A DNA stretch of 40,530 nucleotides from Clostridia bacterium. GTDB taxonomy: Bacteria > Bacillota > Clostridia > Oscillospirales > Acutalibacteraceae. The translations under genes were made by a program, and so were the position numbers. The stretch is taken from assembly GCA_017626295.1 (NCBI GenBank), contig JAGAJB010000027.1:1-40530 (forward strand). Direction: 5' to 3'. Below, piece by piece: positions 16,373-24,454 of this stretch. How positions within the stretch are numbered: the first letter of the stretch is position 1; each line of letters begins with the position of its first letter. The notes under the pieces were generated by a model. The model saw only the letters and a list, made by a program, of their open reading frames with translations. It did not search any database and was not told where the DNA came from.

Positions 16373-17465
16373 TTACGATAAAAAATTTCAAGAGGCACGA
16401 AAGGCTATCAGCGATATAGATAAAGAGATTGCCGTCCTTTTTGAAAAAAGAATGGAAGCGGCAGTTCACGTTGCCGAATACAAAAAAGTAAACGGTGTTC
16501 CCATTGAGGATATTGTTCGCGAAAACCACCTTATTGAAACTAACAGTATGCTGGTTAAAAATGACGAAATTCGTTCGTATTACGTAAACTTTCTTAAAAA
16601 TACAATGAAACTTTCCAAAGATTATCAGCATAAAATTATAGACGGTACAAGGGTGGCTTTTTCGGGTGTAAAAGGTGCTTTTGCTGAAATTGCCGTAAAA
16701 CGCATTTTCCCTGATGCCGTTGCTGTTCCTTATTCCGATTTTAAATCCGCTTATAAAGCCGTCGAAAACGGAGAATGTGAAGTTGCCGTTTTACCTATCG
16801 AGAACAGTTATGAGGGCGACGTTGCAAGGGTTATGGATTTAACATATTTCGGCTCACTCTTTATTAACGGCGTATATGATATGGCTGTTGAACAGCATTT
16901 ATTCTCCACTCAGGATTCGGACAGTAAAACAATAAAGAAAGTTATAAGTCACCCTCAGGCGCTGGGGCAGTGTGCCGAGTTTATTGAGGAAAAAGGCTAT
17001 TTAAAGGAAGAAGCAGTTAATACCGCCGTTGCCGCAGAACTTGTTTCCAAAAGTAACGACAGTTCTTTGGGTGTTATTTGCAGTCTTGAAGCAGGCAATG
17101 AATACGGTCTTAAACTTATTGACAGAAAAATAAATAAAAACAGTACAAATACAACACGCTTTGCAGTTTTCTCACGAATTCCCAGGGATAATACACCCGA
17201 CCAGAACAATTTTATTGTTTTATTTACGGTTCGTGACGAAGCGGGCTCTTTAGGTAAGGCAATTTCTGTTTTCGGTGAATGCGGATATAACCTTAAAGCA
17301 CTAAAAAGCAGACCTTCAAAAGATGTTATATGGAATTATTATTTCTTCCTTGAGGGTGAGGGTCATCTTACGGAAGAAGCAGAAAAATCAATGCTTGAGA
17401 AACTTTCGGAAGTTTGTACTAACGTAAGATTAGTGGGCAGATATTCCAAAGAGCAAAGTATTTAA
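16365..17465 (+). CDS. pheA: Bifunctional chorismate mutase/prephenate dehydratase
   Basis: Converts chorismate to prephenate and then phenylpyruvate; 366 residues. An AroQ-type chorismate mutase covers about residues 1-88 (IDKEIAVLFEKRMEAA...KK). The prephenate dehydratase domain follows, with the catalytic Thr264-Arg265-Phe266. A C-terminal ACT domain (about 278-355) has EAGSLGKAI and LKSRPSK, near the GALV and ESRP phenylalanine-binding motifs, so feedback inhibition by Phe is expected. The start is ATG 16365, inside the end of the aminotransferase gene; an upstream in-frame start would overlap far more. Many Clostridia split these domains, so the fusion is worth noting. Confidence 0.95.
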   Translation: MTDYDKKFQEARKAISDIDKEIAVLFEKRMEAAVHVAEYKKVNGVPIEDIVRENHLIETNSMLVKNDEIRSYYVNFLKNTMKLSKDYQHKIIDGTRVAFSGVKGAFAEIAVKRIFPDAVAVPYSDFKSAYKAVENGECEVAVLPIENSYEGDVARVMDLTYFGSLFINGVYDMAVEQHLFSTQDSDSKTIKKVISHPQALGQCAEFIEEKGYLKEEAVNTAVAAELVSKSNDSSLGVICSLEAGNEYGLKLIDRKINKNSTNTTRFAVFSRIPRDNTPDQNNFIVLFTVRDEAGSLGKAISVFGECGYNLKALKSRPSKDVIWNYYFFLEGEGHLTEEAEKSMLEKLSEVCTNVRLVGRYSKEQSI

Positions 17466-17498
17466 AAGGAGGCAGACGGTGTACCGTCAGGCTTTATG
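17465..17498 (+). promoter_or_regulatory. Unusual aroB translation-initiation region
   Basis: The strong AAGGAGG (17466-17472) is 23 bases from the aroB ATG (17496), too far to act directly. Between them GACGG/CCGTC (17475-17479 with 17484-17488) can fold into a hairpin that would shorten the gap to nine bases. Alternatively GTG 17479 opens a six-codon reading frame whose TGA (17497-17499) overlaps the aroB ATG, with the AAGGAGG at the right distance. Either arrangement could set aroB translation. Confidence 0.6.
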
Positions 17499-18509
17499 AT
17501 TTTAACAGTTAATACTTCAATGGGCAGTTATGATATTGTTCTTGAAAGAGTCGTAATAGAAAATATTAAACCTTTTTGTAACACAGAAAAACGCGCCCTC
17601 ATAGTTACTGACAGCGGTGTTCCCGAAGAATACTCGAAAACCGTAGCCGCACAGTTCAACAAAAGTATAATTAAAACAATTCCCCAAGGTGAAAAAAGCA
17701 AATGCTTTGATACCTACAGAGAATTACTTGAACTTATGAGCGAAAATGAATTTTCGCGCTCTGACTGTGTTGTTGCAGTGGGCGGCGGTGTTGTAGGCGA
17801 CCTTTCGGGATTTACGGCTTCAACATATATGAGGGGGATTGATTTTTACAATATCCCCACAACACTTTTGTCACAGGTTGATTCTTCAATAGGCGGTAAA
17901 ACTGCCATAGATTTCGGCGGTTACAAAAACACTGTGGGCGCATTTTATCAACCAAAAGCAGTTCTTATTGACCCCGATGTTTTAAAAACACTTGATGAAC
18001 GCCAATTAAACAACGGACTTGCTGAAAGTATCAAAATGGCGGCTACTTCCGATAAAGTTCTTTTTGACCTTTTGGAGAATGATAATGCTTACGAAAACAT
18101 TGATACGGTTATTGAGCGTTCCCTTAAAATAAAAAGGGCAGTTGTGGAAGAGGATGAGAAAGAGTCGGGCTTGAGAAGAGTTCTTAATTTCGGTCACACC
18201 GCAGCACACGCTATTGAAACTGCAACAGGTTTAGGTGACCTTCTTCACGGCGAATGTGTGGCAATAGGTATGCTTGCATTCTCTTCACCGGAAGTTCGTG
18301 AGCGTTTGGTTAAAGTGTTATCTAAATATAATTTACCCGTTGATTTCAATTTCACTTCCGATGAACTCCTTTCGGCTCTTCGCCACGACAAAAAGGCTGA
18401 CAGTACAGGCGTAAATGCCGTGTTGGTCAATGAAATCGGCAGTTTTGAATTTAAGTTTATAGAGTTTTCGGAACTTGATACAATTATTAAGGAGGCGTAT
18501 TTAAAGTGA
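17496..18509 (+). CDS. aroB: 3-dehydroquinate synthase
   Basis: Second shikimate step, DAHP to 3-dehydroquinate, NAD+ and metal dependent; 337 residues, typical. Motifs: the NAD-binding region VVAVGGGVVGDLSGFTAS, PTTLLSQVDSSIGGKTAID, metal-ligand Glu in NNGLAESIK, and ligand His residues in FGHTAAHAIE and LLHGECVAIGM. ATG 17496 is the only standard start in frame near the N terminus; its leader is unusual (see the 17465-17498 entry). It overlaps aroC by four bases (GTGA). Confidence 0.95.
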   Translation: MILTVNTSMGSYDIVLERVVIENIKPFCNTEKRALIVTDSGVPEEYSKTVAAQFNKSIIKTIPQGEKSKCFDTYRELLELMSENEFSRSDCVVAVGGGVVGDLSGFTASTYMRGIDFYNIPTTLLSQVDSSIGGKTAIDFGGYKNTVGAFYQPKAVLIDPDVLKTLDERQLNNGLAESIKMAATSDKVLFDLLENDNAYENIDTVIERSLKIKRAVVEEDEKESGLRRVLNFGHTAAHAIETATGLGDLLHGECVAIGMLAFSSPEVRERLVKVLSKYNLPVDFNFTSDELLSALRHDKKADSTGVNAVLVNEIGSFEFKFIEFSELDTIIKEAYLK

Positions 18510-19600
18510 AAAACACTTTCGGAAACAGCGTAAGCGTAACGCTTTTCGGTGAAAGCCACGGCGTTGCAATCGGTGCTGTTATTGACGGTCTCCCTGCAGG
18601 TATCGAAGTTAATGAAGATTTTATTGCTCATCAACTTGATTTAAGGCGCCCTGTTGGTAAAATATCCACACCCCGACAGGAAGCAGATAAATTTACAATA
18701 TTAAGCGGTGTTTTTAACGGTAGAACTACGGGTACTGCTTTGTGCGTAGTCATTCCTAACGAAAATACTAAATCAAAAGATTATGCATCCTCTTACGGTA
18801 AAGCACGACCCGGTCACGCAGATTTCACAGCGTTTTCAAAATATAACGGTTGTGAGGATTACCGAGGCGGCGGACATTTCAGCGGAAGAATTACCGCAGG
18901 CCTTGTTGCCGTGGGTGCTGTTGCTATTGAAACTCTTAAAAATAAAAATATTCATATAGGTACTCATATCAAGAGATGTGCAGGCGTTGAAGATATTGAG
19001 TTTTCCGATTACAACAAAGATATAGATACACTTTCAAACAAGGTGTTTGCGGTACTTGACGGTAAAAAAGCCGAGGAAATGGTTTCTGCTATTGAAAAAG
19101 CCGCTGCAAATGGCGACAGCGTAGGCGGTATTCTCGAAACGGTTGTAACAGGTTTACCTGTGGGTATCGGTGAGCCTTGGTTTGACAGTGTTGAAAGTAT
19201 GCTTTCTCATATATTATTCTCAATACCTGCAATAAAGGGTGTTGAGTTTGGTGCAGGTTTTGAGTGTGCTGATATGTTCGGCAGTGAAATGAATGATAAT
19301 TTTACTTATGAAAACGGCGTAGTTAAAACACTTACGAATAACAACGGCGGTATTAACGGAGGTATAACAAACGGTATGCCTGTTTTATTTAAATGTGCCG
19401 TTAAACCCACACCCTCCATTTCCAAAGAACAGGAAACTGTTGATTTCATTAAAGGCGAAAATGCAGTTTTAAGTACAAAAGGCAGACACGACCCTTGTAT
19501 AGTACACAGAGCAAGAGTTGTTGTTGACAGCGTTACCGCCATTGTTCTTTGTGATTTACTTTCTCAAAAATTCGGTACTGATTGGCTTGGTGAAAAATAA
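18506..19600 (+). CDS. aroC: Chorismate synthase
   Basis: Final shikimate step, EPSP to chorismate, using reduced FMN; 364 residues. Motifs: TLFGESHGVAIG at the N terminus, RPGHADFTAF, the GGGHFSGRITAG signature and TKGRHDPC. The start is GTG 18506 with AAGGAGG about ten bases upstream, overlapping aroB. The stop overlaps the aroE ATG by one base. Confidence 0.96.
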   Translation: MKNTFGNSVSVTLFGESHGVAIGAVIDGLPAGIEVNEDFIAHQLDLRRPVGKISTPRQEADKFTILSGVFNGRTTGTALCVVIPNENTKSKDYASSYGKARPGHADFTAFSKYNGCEDYRGGGHFSGRITAGLVAVGAVAIETLKNKNIHIGTHIKRCAGVEDIEFSDYNKDIDTLSNKVFAVLDGKKAEEMVSAIEKAAANGDSVGGILETVVTGLPVGIGEPWFDSVESMLSHILFSIPAIKGVEFGAGFECADMFGSEMNDNFTYENGVVKTLTNNNGGINGGITNGMPVLFKCAVKPTPSISKEQETVDFIKGENAVLSTKGRHDPCIVHRARVVVDSVTAIVLCDLLSQKFGTDWLGEK

Positions 19601-20850
19601 TGGAATACGGTTGTATAGGTGAACATCTTTCGCACAGTTTTTCAAAAGAAATTCACAATGCCCTGGCTGATTATGATTACATTCTTAAGGAATTAACAAG
19701 AGAAGAGTTGCCGTTATTTTTAATTAACAGAGAGTTTAAAGCAATAAATGTCACTATCCCTTATAAACAGGATGTTATCCCTTTTCTTGATTTTGTTTCC
19801 GACGAGGCGAAATCTATAAATGCAGTTAATACCATTGTAAACCGTGACGGTAAACTTTACGGATATAATACTGATTTTTACGGTCTGAAGTCCCTTATTG
19901 AACGGGAAAATGTTTCGTTGAACGGTAAAAAGGTGGCTATATTGGGTAGTGGCGGCACTTCAAATACCGCAGTAGCAGTTGCTGACAGTATGGGTGCTGA
20001 AACTGTAAAAAAAGTTTCACGAAATAAAAAAGAGGGCTACATAACTTACGAAGAACTTTACGAAGTTTTTTCGGACTGCGAAATTATATTAAACACAACT
20101 CCTTGCGGTATGTTTCCCAATATCGGCACAGCGGCAGTTGAATTAGATAAACTACCGAAAGTCGAAGCAGTTTTTGATGCGGTGTATAATCCGCTTAAAT
20201 CTAAACTTATTTGCGATGCAAAAGAGCGCGGTTTAGTGGCAACAGGGGGACTGTATATGCTTGTTTCACAGGCTGCATATGCGGTTGAAAAGTTTATAGA
20301 GTCGCCCGTTAACGATTGTGAAGTTGAGAAGATTTTTAAAAATCTTTATAAAAACAAAATGAATATTGTTCTTATCGGTATGCCTGCCAGCGGAAAAACT
20401 TCTGTGGGAAAAGAACTTGAGAAAGTTTTAAATAAGTCCTTTGTTGATACTGATGATTTAATAGTAGAAAACACAAAAAAATCTATTTCCGATATTTTCA
20501 AAGACAGTGGTGAAAAGGCTTTCAGGGAAATAGAAAAAGATGTGATTTTTAATATTTCTAAAGAAAATAACAAAGTTATTGCCACAGGTGGCGGAGCAGT
20601 TCTTAATAAAGAGAATATTGATATTCTTAAAGAAAACGGCAGAGTTTATTTTATAAACAGACCTTTGGAAATGCTTATTGCTACTGATGACAGACCCTTA
20701 TCAAGTAACAGGGCAGACCTTGAAAAAAGGTTTAACGAGCGTTATTCAATGTACGTTAACTCTGCAGACGTTGCTATAGACGGCACAGGAACAGTTAAAC
20801 AAGTGGCAGAAAGAATTGAGGCGGATTATAATGAATATTCTTGTAATTAA
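19600..20850 (+). CDS. aroEK: Fused shikimate dehydrogenase-shikimate kinase
   Basis: One 416-residue polypeptide covering two steps. Residues 1 to about 250 are shikimate dehydrogenase: shikimate-binding SHSFSKEIHN, catalytic Lys in VTIPYKQD, NTDFYG and the NADP loop GSGGTSN. From Met254 to the end is shikimate kinase: Walker A GMPASGKTS, DTDDLI, FREIE, GGGAVLN and the lid arginine in DRPLSSN. No Shine-Dalgarno precedes Met254, so the kinase is not separately started. Fusing these steps may channel shikimate. The reading frame is continuous with no sign of an assembly-joined stop. Confidence 0.95.
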   Translation: MEYGCIGEHLSHSFSKEIHNALADYDYILKELTREELPLFLINREFKAINVTIPYKQDVIPFLDFVSDEAKSINAVNTIVNRDGKLYGYNTDFYGLKSLIERENVSLNGKKVAILGSGGTSNTAVAVADSMGAETVKKVSRNKKEGYITYEELYEVFSDCEIILNTTPCGMFPNIGTAAVELDKLPKVEAVFDAVYNPLKSKLICDAKERGLVATGGLYMLVSQAAYAVEKFIESPVNDCEVEKIFKNLYKNKMNIVLIGMPASGKTSVGKELEKVLNKSFVDTDDLIVENTKKSISDIFKDSGEKAFREIEKDVIFNISKENNKVIATGGGAVLNKENIDILKENGRVYFINRPLEMLIATDDRPLSSNRADLEKRFNERYSMYVNSADVAIDGTGTVKQVAERIEADYNEYSCN

Positions 20851-21265
20851 CGGACCTAACCTTAATATGTTGGGTATCAGAGAACCGGACATTTACGGCA
20901 AAGAAACTTATAATTCTCTGGTTGAAAAAATCGAAAAATACGCAAGCGAAAAGAATGTGTCTGTTAAATGTTATCAGTCCAACCACGAGGGCGATTTGGT
21001 GGATAATATTCAGTTTGCATACGGCGTATTTGACGGTATAGTTATTAACCCCGGTGCTTACACTCACACAAGTATCGCAATTCTTGATGCGTTAAAATCC
21101 GTTAATATTCCTGCGGTTGAAGTACATATTTCCGATGTTTCTTCAAGGGAAGATTTCAGGCAAATTAGTTATGTCCGTAACGCCTGTTTCAAAACCATTT
21201 GCGGTAAAGGAACAGACGGCTATCTTGAAGCAATAGACGCTTTAATTGAGAAGGTGAGTGGATGA
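20831..21265 (+). CDS. aroQ: Type II 3-dehydroquinate dehydratase
   Basis: Dehydrates 3-dehydroquinate to 3-dehydroshikimate; dodecameric type II enzyme of 144 residues. Motifs: GPNLNMLGIREP with Arg17, catalytic Tyr22 in IYG, NPGAYTHTS with Asn73 and His79, and EVHISD. ATG 20831 is placed six bases after GAGGCGG inside the aroEK end; the upstream TTG in frame is not supported. It overlaps aroEK by 20 bases and aroA by four (ATGA). Confidence 0.95.
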   Translation: MNILVINGPNLNMLGIREPDIYGKETYNSLVEKIEKYASEKNVSVKCYQSNHEGDLVDNIQFAYGVFDGIVINPGAYTHTSIAILDALKSVNIPAVEVHISDVSSREDFRQISYVRNACFKTICGKGTDGYLEAIDALIEKVSG

Positions 21266-22467
21266 ACGTTTCCGTAGTGCCTTCAAAAGCCCGTGGTGAA
21301 ATGCAAGCGCCCGCTTCCAAGAGTTACGCTCACAGACTTCTTATATGTGCAGCACTTTCTCAGGGTACGAGTGTAATAGAGAATATCGGTACAAATGACG
21401 ACATTCTTGCAACGGTATCTTGCCTTAAAGAGTTAGGTGCTGAAATAGTAATTAACGGCACAACCGCAACCGTCAGAGGAATAGATTTTACTCATAAAAA
21501 AGAGAAACTCAGCCTTTTCTGTAATGAAAGCGGCAGTACTTTAAGATTCTTAATTCCTCTTTGTCTTGTGATTTCACAAGAGGTTGAATTTACAGGCAAA
21601 GGCAGACTGTTATCCCGTCCTCAGAGCGTGTATGAGGAACTTTTTAAAGAAAAAGGTTGTTGCCTTGAGAAGTGCGAAAACTCTCTTTTTGCAAGCGGTG
21701 AACTTAAAAGCGGTACTTATAAAGTTCGCGGTGACGTCAGCAGTCAGTTTTTAACAGGTTTACTGTTTACTTTACCTCTTTTAGAGGGTGACAGCGAGAT
21801 AGTTTTAATTACTAAACTGGAAAGCGCACCCTATGTTGATATAACAATTGACGTTCTTTCAAAATTCGGTGTTAACGTTATTAAAACCGAATACGGATTT
21901 TTTATAAAAGGCTCACAGAAGTATAAACCCTGTAATATTACCACCGAGGGCGATTGGTCTAACGCGGCTTTCCTTGATGCATTTAATCTTGTGGGCGGTA
22001 GCGTAACAGTAAAAGGACTGAATAGCGACAGTTTCCAGGGCGATAAGATTTACAGAGAGTTTTACGGTAATCTTTCTTGTGATAATCCTCAGTTTGATAT
22101 TTCTGACTGTCCCGATTTAGGCCCTGTGCTTATTACTTGCGCTGTATTAAAACACGGCGCGCTTATTAAGGGTACAAACAGACTTAAAATAAAAGAAAGT
22201 GACAGGGGACAGGCAATGGCACAAGAACTAAGAAAGTTCGGTGTCCATATTGAAATCGGTGACGATTTTATAAAAATCCCCGATGTAGTTCCCCAAAAAC
22301 CGACGGCGGTTATTGATTGTTGTAACGACCACAGAATTGCAATGTCTTTTGCAGTTTTGTGTAGTGTAACAGGCGGTGTTTTAAAAGATGCCGAATGTGT
22401 AAATAAAAGTTATCCCGACTTTTTTAAGGATATTAAAAACCTCGGAATACAATATAAAATTATCTGA
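21262..22467 (+). CDS. aroA: 3-phosphoshikimate 1-carboxyvinyltransferase (EPSP synthase)
   Basis: Joins shikimate-3-phosphate and PEP to give EPSP; 401 residues. Key parts: SKSYAHR with Lys20, NESGSTLRFL, LLSRPQSVY, catalytic Asp in DCPDLGP, KESDRGQAMAQEL and CNDHRIAMSFAV. The NESGSTLRF segment replaces the GNAGTAMRP of class I enzymes, so it is probably a class II-like or divergent enzyme. Translationally coupled to aroQ by the ATGA overlap. Confidence 0.94.
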   Translation: MNVSVVPSKARGEMQAPASKSYAHRLLICAALSQGTSVIENIGTNDDILATVSCLKELGAEIVINGTTATVRGIDFTHKKEKLSLFCNESGSTLRFLIPLCLVISQEVEFTGKGRLLSRPQSVYEELFKEKGCCLEKCENSLFASGELKSGTYKVRGDVSSQFLTGLLFTLPLLEGDSEIVLITKLESAPYVDITIDVLSKFGVNVIKTEYGFFIKGSQKYKPCNITTEGDWSNAAFLDAFNLVGGSVTVKGLNSDSFQGDKIYREFYGNLSCDNPQFDISDCPDLGPVLITCAVLKHGALIKGTNRLKIKESDRGQAMAQELRKFGVHIEIGDDFIKIPDVVPQKPTAVIDCCNDHRIAMSFAVLCSVTGGVLKDAECVNKSYPDFFKDIKNLGIQYKII

Positions 22468-22482
22468 TTGGAGAGATTTAAT

Positions 22483-23511
22483 ATGGCAATGAATTTCAAA
22501 AGAAAACTCCCCATTCCGATGGATATAAAGGAACAGTATCCTCTTACCCTTCAGATGGCAGAGCAAAAAGCAAAAAACGATGCGGAAATTAAGGCTGTTT
22601 TTACAGGCGAGTCAGACAAACTCCTGCTTGTTATCGGACCTTGTTCGGCAGATTCTAAAGAGCCTGTTCTTGATTATATTTCACGCCTTGCAGAAGTTCG
22701 TGAAAAGGTGAAAGACAGAGTTGTTATTGTTCCGCGTATTTATACCAATAAACCCCGTACAACAGGTTCGGGTTATAAGGGTATGCTTCATCAACCCGAC
22801 CCCAATGAAAAACCCGATATGCTTCACGGTATTGTTGCTATCCGTGAACTTCATATGTGTGCTCTTAAAGAGTACGGTTTTTCTTGTGCTGACGAAATGC
22901 TTTATCCTGCTAACTACCGCTATCTTTCCGATTTGCTTTCCTATGTTGCAGTAGGCGCTCGCTCGGTTGAAAACCAGGAACACCGCCTTACAGCAAGCGG
23001 ATTCGATATTCCCGTTGGTATGAAAAACCCCACAAGCGGTGACCTTTCAATAATGATGAACGCAATTATGGCAGCACAAAACAGCCACACCTTCCTTTAT
23101 AGAGGGTGGGAAGTTGAAAGCGAAGGCAACCCCTACGCCCACGCAATTATGCGCGGTTTCGTTGACCGTGACGGACACAATATTTCTAACTATCATTACG
23201 AAGATTTACTTAACCTCAGCGATACTTATGCAAAATTTGGTCTTAAAAATCCTTCTTGTATTGTTGATGCCAACCATGCAAACTCAGGTAAAAAATATCT
23301 TGAACAGGTTCGTATTACAAAAGATATTCTTTACAGTCGCGCTCATAATGATGATATTAAGAAACTCGTTAAGGGCATTATGATCGAAAGTTACATAGAA
23401 GACGGCGCACAGAAAATCGGTGACGGCATTTACGGTAAATCAATTACCGACCCCTGTCTCGGTTGGGAAAAAACCGAAAGACTTATCCTCGATATTGCAG
23501 AACAGGCATAA
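22483..23511 (+). CDS. 3-deoxy-7-phosphoheptulonate (DAHP) synthase, AroG type
   Basis: First committed step, PEP plus erythrose-4-phosphate to DAHP; 342 residues. It matches the type I-alpha (Escherichia coli AroFGH) family: VIGPCSADS, RIYTNKPRTTGSGYKG, DEMLYPANYRYL, GARSVENQEHR, PVGMKNPTSGDL and DANHANSGKK. Family members are feedback-inhibited by one aromatic amino acid, but which one cannot be read here. GGAGAG lies about seven bases before ATG 22483. Last gene of the operon, with a terminator directly after it. Confidence 0.94.
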   Translation: MAMNFKRKLPIPMDIKEQYPLTLQMAEQKAKNDAEIKAVFTGESDKLLLVIGPCSADSKEPVLDYISRLAEVREKVKDRVVIVPRIYTNKPRTTGSGYKGMLHQPDPNEKPDMLHGIVAIRELHMCALKEYGFSCADEMLYPANYRYLSDLLSYVAVGARSVENQEHRLTASGFDIPVGMKNPTSGDLSIMMNAIMAAQNSHTFLYRGWEVESEGNPYAHAIMRGFVDRDGHNISNYHYEDLLNLSDTYAKFGLKNPSCIVDANHANSGKKYLEQVRITKDILYSRAHNDDIKKLVKGIMIESYIEDGAQKIGDGIYGKSITDPCLGWEKTERLILDIAEQA

Positions 23512-23513
23512 CA

Positions 23514-23546
23514 AAAAGAACCTTGTCGGTGGACAAGGTTCTTTTT
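23514..23546 (+). terminator. Terminator of the aromatic operon
   Basis: A14-bp stem (23514-23527 with 23532-23545) with a GGTG loop, ending in five T. The A tract before the stem would let it also act on the opposite strand. Confidence 0.92.
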
Positions 23547-23583
23547 AAATGCAAAATGCAGAATGCAAAATGCAGAATTTCGG
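23547..23583 (+). repeat. Heptanucleotide cassette 2
   Basis: AAATGCA, AAATGCA, GAATGCA and AAATGCA, then GAATTTCGG. It has four heptads and an AATTTCGG tail as in cassette 1, but with a different heptad. It is followed by GGCTTACGCCGATTTTTATTGCG, loosely matching the tail of the other cassettes. It starts right after the operon terminator. Confidence 0.85.
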
Positions 23584-23685
23584 GGCTTACGCCGATTTTT
23601 ATTGCGTTTTGCGTAAGCAAAATATATCGCATTCATTGAATATATCGCGCGTCAGCATATCGCACCGTAGGTATATCGCTATTAT

Positions 23686-23748
23686 AATTGCAAATTGGAA
23701 ATGGCAAATGGCAAATTTCGGAACTGCGTTGGCGATTTAAAATAAAGT
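23686..23748 (+). repeat. Heptanucleotide cassette 3 with tail
   Basis: AATTGCA, AATTGGA, AATGGCA and AATGGCA, then AATTTCGG, then AACTGCGTTGGCGATTTA. The tail matches that of cassette 4 (4893-4928, minus strand). It leads straight into the hairpin array through AAGTTGCGG, just as cassette 1 does at 4652. Confidence 0.85.
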
Positions 23749-23768
23749 TGCGGTGTTGCGAAGCCTTA

Positions 23769-24111
23769 TCATCCCTGTGCGCTTTTGCGGATAGGGAGGG
23801 GGACCGCGACAGCGGTGGTGGGTAGTTCTCTTGCGGTAATTCTTCAGTCGGATAGAACAATATTTTATCATCCCTGTTTCGACTTTGTCGGAATAGGGAG
23901 GGGGACCGCGACAGCGGTGGTGGGTAGTTCTCTTGCGGTAACTCTTCAGTCGGATAGAACAATATTTTATCATCCCTGTTTCGACTTTGTCGGAATAGGG
24001 AGGGGGACCGCGACAGCGGTGGTGGGTAGTTCTCTTGCGGTAATTCTTCAGTCGGATAGAACAATATTTTATCATCCCTATTTGCAAGCAAACAGGGATG
24101 ATAGGCTTCGC
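23769..24111. repeat. 102-bp tandem hairpin array (three units plus inverted end)
   Basis: Units start at 23769 (99 bp, shorter first hairpin), 23868 (102 bp) and 23970 (102 bp), with a partial unit from 24072. Each holds the hairpin TCCCT...AGGGA, a second hairpin ACCGC/GCGGT, and TCGGATAGAACAATATTTTA. The array is bordered by inverted copies of TGCGAAGCC-TATCATCCCTGTT (near 23754 and 24090-24111). Because 102 is divisible by three, long frames stay open on both strands, but these repeat a 34-residue unit and are not judged real genes. Confidence 0.9.
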
Positions 24112-24128
24112 ATCGACTAACTAATCAC

Positions 24129-24226
24129 CGTAGGGTAAGGGCTTGCCCTTACCGAATACATAAATCACTTACTAAAATTTAAACCCTTTATAAAAATAAC
24201 TGTTTGCTTACGGCACGGGCAAGCCC
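24129..24226. repeat. Two REP-like palindromes
   Basis: GTAAGGGCTTGCCCTTAC (about 24135-24152) and GGCACGGGCAAGCCCGTGCC (about 24203-24222) share the core GGGC-T/A-AGCCC or GGGCTTGCCC pattern. A degenerate copy of the first (GGCTTGCCCTTAC) is at 4788-4800. The A/T-rich DNA between and after them up to 24258 shows nothing else. Confidence 0.7.
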
Positions 24227-24264
24227 GTGCCCTACATTGTTTTTTATTCATATTTAATTTGTTA

Positions 24265-24291
24265 TTGATAAAAAGCAAAGAATGTGATAAA
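24265..24291 (+). promoter_or_regulatory. Probable promoter of the structured RNA
   Basis: TTGATA at 24265-24270, a 15-base spacer and GATAAA at 24286-24291 preceded by TGT (extended -10). It is a moderate match. Transcription would begin close to the first paired base of the RNA below. Confidence 0.5.
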
Positions 24292-24296
24292 CTAAT

Positions 24297-24454
24297 TTTG
24301 CGACGTAAACTGAATAAAATTTTCAAGGAATCATAACCTGTGTTTAGGTAAAAACACGGGCTTCGTTCTTATGGTTCTTTGGTCATTTGATAGTTTGCGT
24401 CGCAGCAAAAGAAGCCTTGTGTTTTTCGTGCGTGGCTTCGGCTGCGCATTTTTT
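24297..24454 (+). ncRNA. Structured small RNA candidate, 6S-like layout
   Basis: Closing stem 24299-24311 with 24392-24404 (13 pairs). Then a large open bubble of 13 and 11 bases. Next a 12-pair stem 24325-24336 with 24369-24380, an eight-base bulge, and a nine-pair stem 24337-24345 with 24352-24360 with a six-base loop. It ends in a terminator (24429-24436 with 24441-24448, TTCG loop, T tract). Five or more G-U pairs occur on the plus strand that would be A-C mismatches on the minus strand, so the plus strand is the RNA. Closing stem, open bubble and terminal stem recall 6S RNA, but it is shorter than usual and no conserved 6S bases were recognised. Confidence 0.6.

Noticed and set aside
23769-24111. 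CRISPR array
   Set aside because: The repeats are directly adjacent 99-102-bp units with no unique spacers, and no cas gene is present.
23633-24120. Long open frames on both strands with a repeated 34-residue unit
   Set aside because: They come from a 102-bp DNA repeat whose length is a multiple of three; both strands and more than one frame stay open, there is no ribosome site, and the DNA is hairpin-rich. Treated as repeat, not gene.
24407-24440. Terminator for the minus-strand phosphoesterase gene using GAAGCC/GGCTTC
   Set aside because: The six-pair stem with a 17-base loop and only four T on the minus strand is weaker than the plus-strand terminator in the same place; kept only as a possibility.
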